Of a DNA stretch of 64,000 bases, positions 58,803-64,000 are shown piece by piece. Under the pieces are notes generated by a model that was not told the origin of the DNA, searched no databases, and saw nothing but the letters and a program-made list of their open reading frames with translations. Position numbers and translations under genes: made by a program. The DNA comes from Persicaria tinctoria (taxonomy: Eukaryota > Streptophyta > Magnoliopsida > Caryophyllales > Polygonaceae). How positions within the stretch are numbered: position 1 is the stretch's first letter; the number at the start of each line of letters is the position of its first letter. The stretch covers positions 82,218,188-82,282,187 of the forward strand of contig JBANSL010000013.1 of the NCBI GenBank assembly GCA_037127255.1, given 5' to 3'.

Positions 58803-58972
58803 AGGTTTCTTTCCACTTTCTGAACCGTCTTCCGAGCGGTTGAAACTTGATGCTGAGGGGGTCTATTCCCATCGCATCTGTATGTTGTAATTCTGCATTT
58901 CTTTTTCTATTGAAGGGAGCCCTGCTCTCTGATGTTTACTCACCAAAAAAAAAAAAAAGTGTAATCCCATAG

Positions 58973-60573
58973 TCTAAAAATATGATGATTTTTGGAATTT
59001 TATAACGGGAGTTACAATATCATTACTAAGCTAGTGTAAGTGAAAATTACGGGAAAATGACTTGTGAAATATTGGGCCATAACATAGTGAATATGGAATG
59101 TTCCAGTTGGAAAATTGAAGCTAACTGGACCAGCTTTCCAACCATAGGTGACCCAAAAAGTTGGGTTTTATTTATAGTTATGAAAACTGACAGAAATCGG
59201 GTTGGCCGGGTAACACATGTGTGGACCTCTTGTTTGCTTATTTGGTTGAAATATTATAATAATTAAGTGATTTGTTGTTTGCTAGGATTTTGACTATGGA
59301 CTTAATTATATTGAGGGGATTAGCTCCAATCAAGCTGGTAAGTCTTCGGACTTACTCGATATCCCTAAATTTGGGATGGTTTACATTGCCATGAGAGTGT
59401 GCATTTTGCTTGACATTATAACCTATTTGGAAATATAATGCTTCTAGGTTACAAGTTAAAAAGAAAGAATACGAATTTGCAAATGAATTTTTGAAGAGCT
59501 ATACATATATGATTGATTCCGAGACAAGTTCTTAATGTTAAGCAAAATGCTTCTAGGCATATATGATTGATTCCGAGACAAGTTCTCGATGAGAGGGTCA
59601 AGATACCCGGTCTTGTATTTCTCATTTTGGGTTTGTTGATCCAAAACTTAATTGTTTTGGGAGTTTTGTCGTTCTTTACGCATGTCGTTTTCACAAAACT
59701 CCTTAAACTATATATTGCTCGATGCTTTAATTTCCGCTTTTATATTGCTAATTGCTCATATAGGGGGTCTAGGCATATTGATCGAACATAAGATATATGC
59801 CCCCTTCAAGTATGAGATGATGGTTATTGCCGCGTTTATTCACGATGTAGTTACCCCTTTAGCGGATGGACACGTTGGCATGGATGATGCACCTTCCAAG
59901 GGTGAGGCATCAACTAGAGGGTGAAGAGGGAAGTCTACATTCATTAGCTCTTGTAGATCTCCATTACTTATTATTACTTTTTGTATTTGCATTTCATACA
60001 TCCCCATCCCCCGTAACCCTCATTTTGAGTGGGCATATCCAACCACCCCTCAGTGTTGAGGCTAGACTCGTCTTTGAACTTTTTTTGGTAAGCAAAGGGA
60101 TGCAAGCCTCCCCAAAACGCTAAAAATGGGTTACACAGGAACAAGACGGAGGGTAGCTCTCTCTTTATGATAATCATCCAACAAAGAAACAAGGTTGTCG
60201 AGTGGCTCAGTAAGAACATGTAGGTCGATCGGAAGAGAAATGTCTAACTTAGCAAGGGAGTATGCGATATAGTTCAATTCCCTAAGGACCTGTACTTGCA
60301 CTTTGCTACAATATATCAGTTTGAACTTCTAAGTTTTTAGGCCATAGTCACACCTTTCACCACCAACCTTGCCAATCGGGCCTAAGTAGGACCTAAGTCA
60401 TCACCTAAAATGGATAAAAGTTGACTAAACTCAAACTCAAACCTTAGTCACGCTCGTGCCCCAACGGAAAGGTCTATGGTTCTCTTCTAAACGTCTTACT
60501 CACTTAGCATTCCCGGCCCGATCCTTAGCGGGATCGGGGTGTTACATCAGGCTATTGGCTATGATTATATTAT
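58973..60573. other. Intergenic with retroelement-like fragments
   Basis: No gene is recognised. ATATATGATTGATTCCGAGA followed by CAAGTTCT is repeated at about 59505 and 59560. The stretch from 59560 to 60010 matches 62785-62975, except for ~262 extra bases (about 59617-59880). The segment 60330-60546 read on the minus strand starts TGTAACACCCCGATCCCG, a typical start of Ty3-type LTRs, and is listed separately. Confidence 0.4.
60330..60546 (-). repeat. Ty3-type LTR fragment
   Basis: On the minus strand it opens TGTAACACCCCGATCCCGC and includes a GGATCGGGCCGGGAATGC block. TGTAACACCCC is a common 5' terminus of chromovirus LTRs. No matching partner or internal region was found. Confidence 0.4.
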
Positions 60574-61143
60574 TGTGGAGCTATTAAATAGCTAGAATAC
60601 GAATTTCACACTAAAACATGTGCTATTTACATCTATTAATGTAAGTTAAGAATACCTAGAATGCGTATATAAAATACGCGTTATCAATTATATATAATTT
60701 TCGTTTAATGCTTGAGTTGAAATATCACGATATAGATATGCGAGCACAAGGGACTTGTGGACTCAATTGAATCCAGTGCGTGCCAAGTAACAATTGGTCA
60801 TCGAGGATGGTGTGTTTGTCTATTAATATAGGGTTCGAACAAAAATAACATTTTGTGAAGTGGGAAATCATGTCACAAATAAATGCCTAATAAACTTTTT
60901 TTTGAAGCGAGGATATGTATAATCCCGAATTGAATGTATGTTAGAGAGTTTAGCATGCAACATCTTACGCATTTCAAAGTCCATAGAGGGTATTAGAAAT
61001 ATGAGATATGTCTTTAAAATAATAAATTGGAACGGAGTAATACACATGGTGGTAAGATATGATGCCATGTCTGTTAATACTTCCCATTAAATAGAAAATA
61101 TTATACCATGAATATATAATTAAAAGCGCTACATTCATTAGCC

Positions 61144-61150
61144 TATAAAA
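61144..61150 (+). promoter_or_regulatory. TATA box of DEFL gene 1
   Basis: TATAAAA within GCCTATAAAAAG lies 128 bp upstream of the start codon. The same sequence is conserved at 63574-63580 before gene 2. Confidence 0.6.
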
Positions 61151-61277
61151 AGAACAACATTATAATTTCTGCATACAAAAGTGCACCTTTCACCCAAATT
61201 CTTAGCAGCTAAGCACGTACTTCTTTTAAAAAACCTTTCTTCCCTACCCAGTGACGTCAACAACGTAAAATCTGACA

Positions 61278-61496
61278 ATGAAGAACATCATTCGCCCCTC
61301 ATTGTTAGTAATGTTTATCTTCTACTATTTCGTCATGCTTTCTCTTTTCGTTTCAGCAGGCGCTCAATGTGACAATTATTGGACTGGTCCGGGATCTTGT
61401 GCGAATGCTGCTTGCAGTCAATATTGTTTGTTTCAACTTCATCGTAATGGTGGCAGTTGTATTACCAACACATGTTGTCGTTGTAACGTCTCTTAG
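61278..61496 (+). CDS. Secreted defensin-like cysteine-rich peptide 1
   Basis: An intronless frame of 72 residues. Residues 1-29 form a hydrophobic signal peptide (MKNIIRPSLLVMFIFYYFVM... ending SAGA). The mature part begins near QCDNYW and holds eight cysteines at 31, 41, 46, 50, 61, 66, 67 and 69: C-x9-C-x4-C-x3-C-x10-C-x4-CC-x-C. The CxxxC and CxC pairs and the GGSC gamma-core-like motif fit the cysteine-stabilised alpha-beta (defensin-like) fold. The adjacent CC and absence of a last CxxxC tail differ from classical plant defensins. Such peptides are secreted and act in defence or as pollen/reproductive signals; the role here is unknown. A TATA box lies upstream and an AATAAAA signal lies at ~61534. 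A near-identical tandem copy is at 63708. Confidence 0.85.
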   Translation: MKNIIRPSLLVMFIFYYFVMLSLFVSAGAQCDNYWTGPGSCANAACSQYCLFQLHRNGGSCITNTCCRCNVS

Positions 61497-62574
61497 ATAC
61501 ATCACTATACTTGAATGTATCGTGTTTTTTTCAATAAAAACAAATCTGCAGTATCCAATCTTTTGATAGTATAACATAAGAATAAAATATGAACTTTAAA
61601 TTTATTAATTTTTTTTATTAATGTCGTTGAAAGCGTTTTATTTCAATTGATTTACTTTTGGAGGAAATATAAAAATTTCAATCCATATAACATAACAAAT
61701 AATGTTAGTTGAAAGTTAGTTTTATGAAATATGATGATTAATTGAATTGAATAGTACGGGGTATTCGTAAAAAGAGAATGTTGGGGTTAAATTCGTTGAT
61801 AAATACACATTGTATTCTAACGAGATATATATATGTATATATATATACACACAGATATACACATATACATACACATATATCACATATCATATATATACAT
61901 ACGTATATACATATTTAACATAGATATATACATATATATGTACAATGGAGGTTAAGTAAACTTTAAAATAAGTCAACTCAAATGCAAGAATTTTTTTTAA
62001 TATATTCACCTTTTCAACCGTTAATGTATAGACAAAGATTTATTTTCTCCACTTCTTCTAATATACAAGTAATGTGTTTATATCATGACACGTGCATTCA
62101 TAAGGTGTAGATGATGATTTCCTTCAAGGCATGGGTTAAGCTCATTTAATTATCTAGATGTTTATCGCTTGATTTGTCCAATTGAAGCTTTGCGTATGAT
62201 ATACTATTAAATGTATGGCTAGGAATTGGGAGGTGAATTTCAAATCCCACTAGGGAATCCCAATTATCGAAGTAGGGATATGAAAAATAAACGAGCACAG
62301 GGATGAGGATGAAGTACAAAATGATTCCCCAAGCGAGAATAAGGGACCCAAACAAACCTCGTCCCACTTCAATGGGCGTCGCTAATTGGTAAAACAATGA
62401 GTATTCAATCGGAAACCACTGAGATATGTAAAAAAATGAATAGCCTATAGATATTCCCAAGTGTACGGTAGTGCTACGTTTTGAAAAGTCGGTGATTGGA
62501 ACCATGGAAAAAATAATGTTAAACTATTTCATGATTTGAACATTAATTACATGTAATTTTAATTTTGATTTTTA
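61497..62574. other. Intergenic sequence between DEFL copies
   Basis: No gene is recognised. ATATAC-type low-complexity repeats occur at 61826-61950. A minus-strand frame at 62146-62505 is open but has composition and repeats typical of non-coding AT-rich DNA (GGGAATCCC, AAATCCCAATTCC-like), so it is not called. Confidence 0.4.
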
Positions 62575-62760
62575 TGCTTGAGTTGAAACATCTCGATATA
62601 GATATGCGAGCACAAGGGACTTGTGGACTCAATTTGAATCCAGTACATGCAAAGTAGCAATTGGTCATTGAGGATGGTGTGTATGTATGTTAATATAGGT
62701 TTCGAAAAAAAATAACATTTTGTTAAAGTGGGAAATCATGTCACAAATAAATCCACGAGT
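62575..62760 (+). repeat. Partial third copy of DEFL upstream region
   Basis: TGCTTGAGTTGAAACATCTC, then ATATGCGAGCACAAGGGACT and ATCATGTCACAAATAAAT match 60710-60885 and 63138-63315. It breaks off at AATAAAT before any DEFL coding sequence. It is a truncated extra copy lying upstream of gene 2. Confidence 0.85.
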
Positions 62761-62784
62761 TCGGTTTGATAGCTGCTCCTTATG

Positions 62785-62985
62785 CATATATGATTGATTC
62801 CGAGACAAGTTCTCGATGAGAGGGTTAAGATACTCGGTCTTGTATGGATGATGCACCTTCCAAGGGTGAGGCGTCAACTAGAGGGTGAGGAGGGAAGTCT
62901 ACTTTCATTAGCTCTTGTAGATCTCCATTACTTATTATTACTTTTTGTATTTTCATTTCATAAATCCCCATCCCCCGTAATCCAG
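62785..62985 (+). repeat. Segment repeated from 59560-60010
   Basis: ATATATGATTGATTCCGAGA, GATGATGCACCTTCCAAGGG and TTAGCTCTTGTAGATCTCC occur in both places in the same order. This copy lacks the ~262 bp present at 59617-59880. The duplication that gave the two DEFL genes therefore extends upstream beyond 60574, but it is rearranged. Confidence 0.8.
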
Positions 62986-63573
62986 TACATGCAAAGTAGC
63001 GATTGTGGAGGTATTAAATAGCTAGAATGTGGAATTCACACTAAAACATGTTCTATTTACATCTATTAATCTAAGTTAAGAATACCTAGAATGTCTATAT
63101 AAAATACGCGTTATCAATTATATATAATTTTCGTTTAATGCTTGAGTTGAAATATCACGATATAGATATGCGAGCACAAGGGACTTGTGGTCTCAATTGA
63201 ATCAAGTACGTGCCAAGTAATAATTGGTCATCGAGGATGGGGTGTTTGACTGTTAATACAGGTTTCGAACAAAAATAACATTTTGTAAAGTGGGAAATCA
63301 TGTCACAAATAAATGCCAAATAAACTTTTTTTTGAAGCGAGGATATGTATAATCCCGAATTGAATGTATGTTAGAGAGTTTAGCATGCAACATCTTACGC
63401 ATTTCAAAGTCCATAGAGGGTATTAGAAATATGAAATATGTCTTTAAAATAATAAATTGGAACGGATGAATACACATGGTGGTAAGATATGATGCCATGT
63501 TGGTTAATTCTTCCCATTAAATAGAAAATATTATACCATAAATATATAATTAAAAGCGCTACATTCGTTAGCC

Positions 63574-63580
63574 TATAAAA
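63574..63580 (+). promoter_or_regulatory. TATA box of DEFL gene 2
   Basis: TATAAAA lies 128 bp upstream of the start codon, in the same context as before gene 1. Confidence 0.6.
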
Positions 63581-63707
63581 AGAACAACATTATAATTTCT
63601 GCATACAAAAGTGCATCTTTCACCCAAATCTTTAGCAGCTAAGCACGTTCTTCTTTTAAAAAGCCTTTCTTCCCCACCCAGTGACGTCAACAACGTAAAA
63701 TCTGACA

Positions 63708-63926
63708 ATGAAGAACATCATTCGCCCCTCATTGTTAGTAATGTTTATCTTCTACTATTTTGTCATGCTTTCTCTTTTCGTTTCAGCAGGCGCTCAATGT
63801 GACAATTATTGGACTGGTCCGGGATCTTGTGCGAACGCTGCTTGCAGTCAATATTGTTTGTTTCAACTTCATCGTAATGGTGGCAGTTGTACTACCAACA
63901 CATGTTGTCGTTGCAACGTCTCTTAG
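63708..63926 (+). CDS. Secreted defensin-like cysteine-rich peptide 2
   Basis: A 72-residue intronless peptide differing from peptide 1 by one residue (Thr for Ile at position 62, directly after the gamma-core cysteine). The signal peptide and all eight cysteines are unchanged. By eye the two coding sequences differ at one replacement site and three silent sites (TTC/TTT, AAT/AAC, TGT/TGC). This is mild evidence that the protein is maintained by selection. The upstream TATA box and downstream AATAAAA (~63969) are conserved. The function is unknown, as for copy 1. Confidence 0.85.
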   Translation: MKNIIRPSLLVMFIFYYFVMLSLFVSAGAQCDNYWTGPGSCANAACSQYCLFQLHRNGGSCTTNTCCRCNVS

Positions 63927-64000
63927 ATACATCATTATACTTGAATGTATCGTTTGTTTTTTTTTTCAATAAAAACAAATCTGCAGTATCCAATCTTTTG

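Larger units (their letters stand above)
51258..58958 (+). mobile_element. Full-length L1-type LINE, mutated, interrupted
   Basis: A complete non-LTR retrotransposon with 5' leader, ORF1, ORF2 (endonuclease, reverse transcriptase, zinc-binding region, RNase H), a short 3' UTR and a 14-base A tail at 58945-58958. It is flanked by a perfect 14-bp target duplication, GTGTAATCCCATAG, at 51244-51257 and 58959-58972. Removing the TRIM-like insertion at 57378-58802 leaves about 6.3 kb, normal for plant L1. Several stops and frameshifts in both ORFs make it inactive. Confidence 0.95.
60574..61575 (+). repeat. Tandem duplication unit 1 (DEFL gene)
   Basis: It matches 63005-64000 nearly base for base at an offset of about 2430 bp, covering the upstream region, the DEFL gene and its 3' end. 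The second unit reaches the end of the window, so its right limit is unknown. Confidence 0.92.
63005..64000 (+). repeat. Tandem duplication unit 2 (DEFL gene)
   Basis: Counterpart of 60574-61575 with scattered single-base differences and small indels. It runs to the edge of the window. Confidence 0.92.

Noticed and set aside
62146..62505. 119-codon minus-strand frame rich in hydrophobic residues
   Set aside because: It does not resemble a known membrane protein, lies in repeat-like AT-rich DNA and has no promoter or splice context. It is most likely a chance frame.
60868..63498. Conserved 66-codon minus-strand frame in both DEFL units (60868-61068, 63298-63498)
   Set aside because: The two copies are alike only because the whole unit is duplicated. 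The frame lies in the DEFL upstream region and has no independent support.
1..64000. Search by eye for rRNA, tRNA and CRISPR-like arrays
   Set aside because: No rRNA or convincing tRNA cloverleaf was seen apart from the A/B-box-like relic near 23500. Regular spaced repeats are absent. CRISPR arrays are not expected in a plant nuclear genome.

Overview
This is nuclear DNA of a flowering plant, most likely a eudicot. It is AT-rich, its genes are split by GT-AG introns, and plant transposons dominate it: Copia and Ty3-type LTR elements, an L1-type LINE, CACTA, Mutator-like, hAT and Stowaway DNA transposons, and a Helitron. Two kinds of host gene look intact. One is a ten-exon serine carboxypeptidase-like gene at 43481-46772 (448 residues, catalytic Ser/Asp/His all present). 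The other is a pair of tandem small secreted cysteine-rich (defensin-like, DEFL) genes at 61278-61496 and 63708-63926. The species cannot be named from the sequence.

Layout. 1-8060: a methylesterase 3' fragment (minus strand), two Mutator-type foldback elements with perfect 9-bp target duplications, and a deleted Ty3-type LTR element carrying a 163-bp hAT MITE. 8063-8194: a truncated DEFL gene. 8645-13527: a Copia element with identical LTRs but a broken polyprotein. 13528-24770: mostly intergenic, with DEFL relics at 18.8-19.3 kb, a 1.09-kb long-armed Mutator-type element (19617-20706), three Stowaway-like MITEs and a possible tRNA-derived SINE. 24772-35790: one copy of a local duplication, split by a 6.4-kb CACTA element carrying exon fragments of several unrelated host genes and by a 3.7-kb Helitron carrying a proton-pyrophosphatase fragment. 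The second copy (38932-39607) lacks both insertions and serves as an in-window empty site. 35904-36951: a second, small CACTA element. 40560-42135: a rearranged antisense Copia relic. 43481-46772: the carboxypeptidase gene, followed by a 214-bp near-perfect hairpin. 46990-50060: a second Copia relic with a hAT-type MITE in its gag. 51258-58958: a complete but mutated LINE with 14-bp target duplications, interrupted by a 1.4-kb short-LTR (TRIM/LARD-like) element. 60574-64000: a 2.43-kb tandem duplication carrying the two intact DEFL genes.

The genes do not form a pathway. The main themes are a recently expanding DEFL family, with two intact copies and at least four relics spread over 56 kb, and two independent cases of host-gene capture by transposons. 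Both captures lie in one duplicated segment, and their boundaries can be read by comparing the two copies. All family calls rest on motifs read by eye, without database searches.
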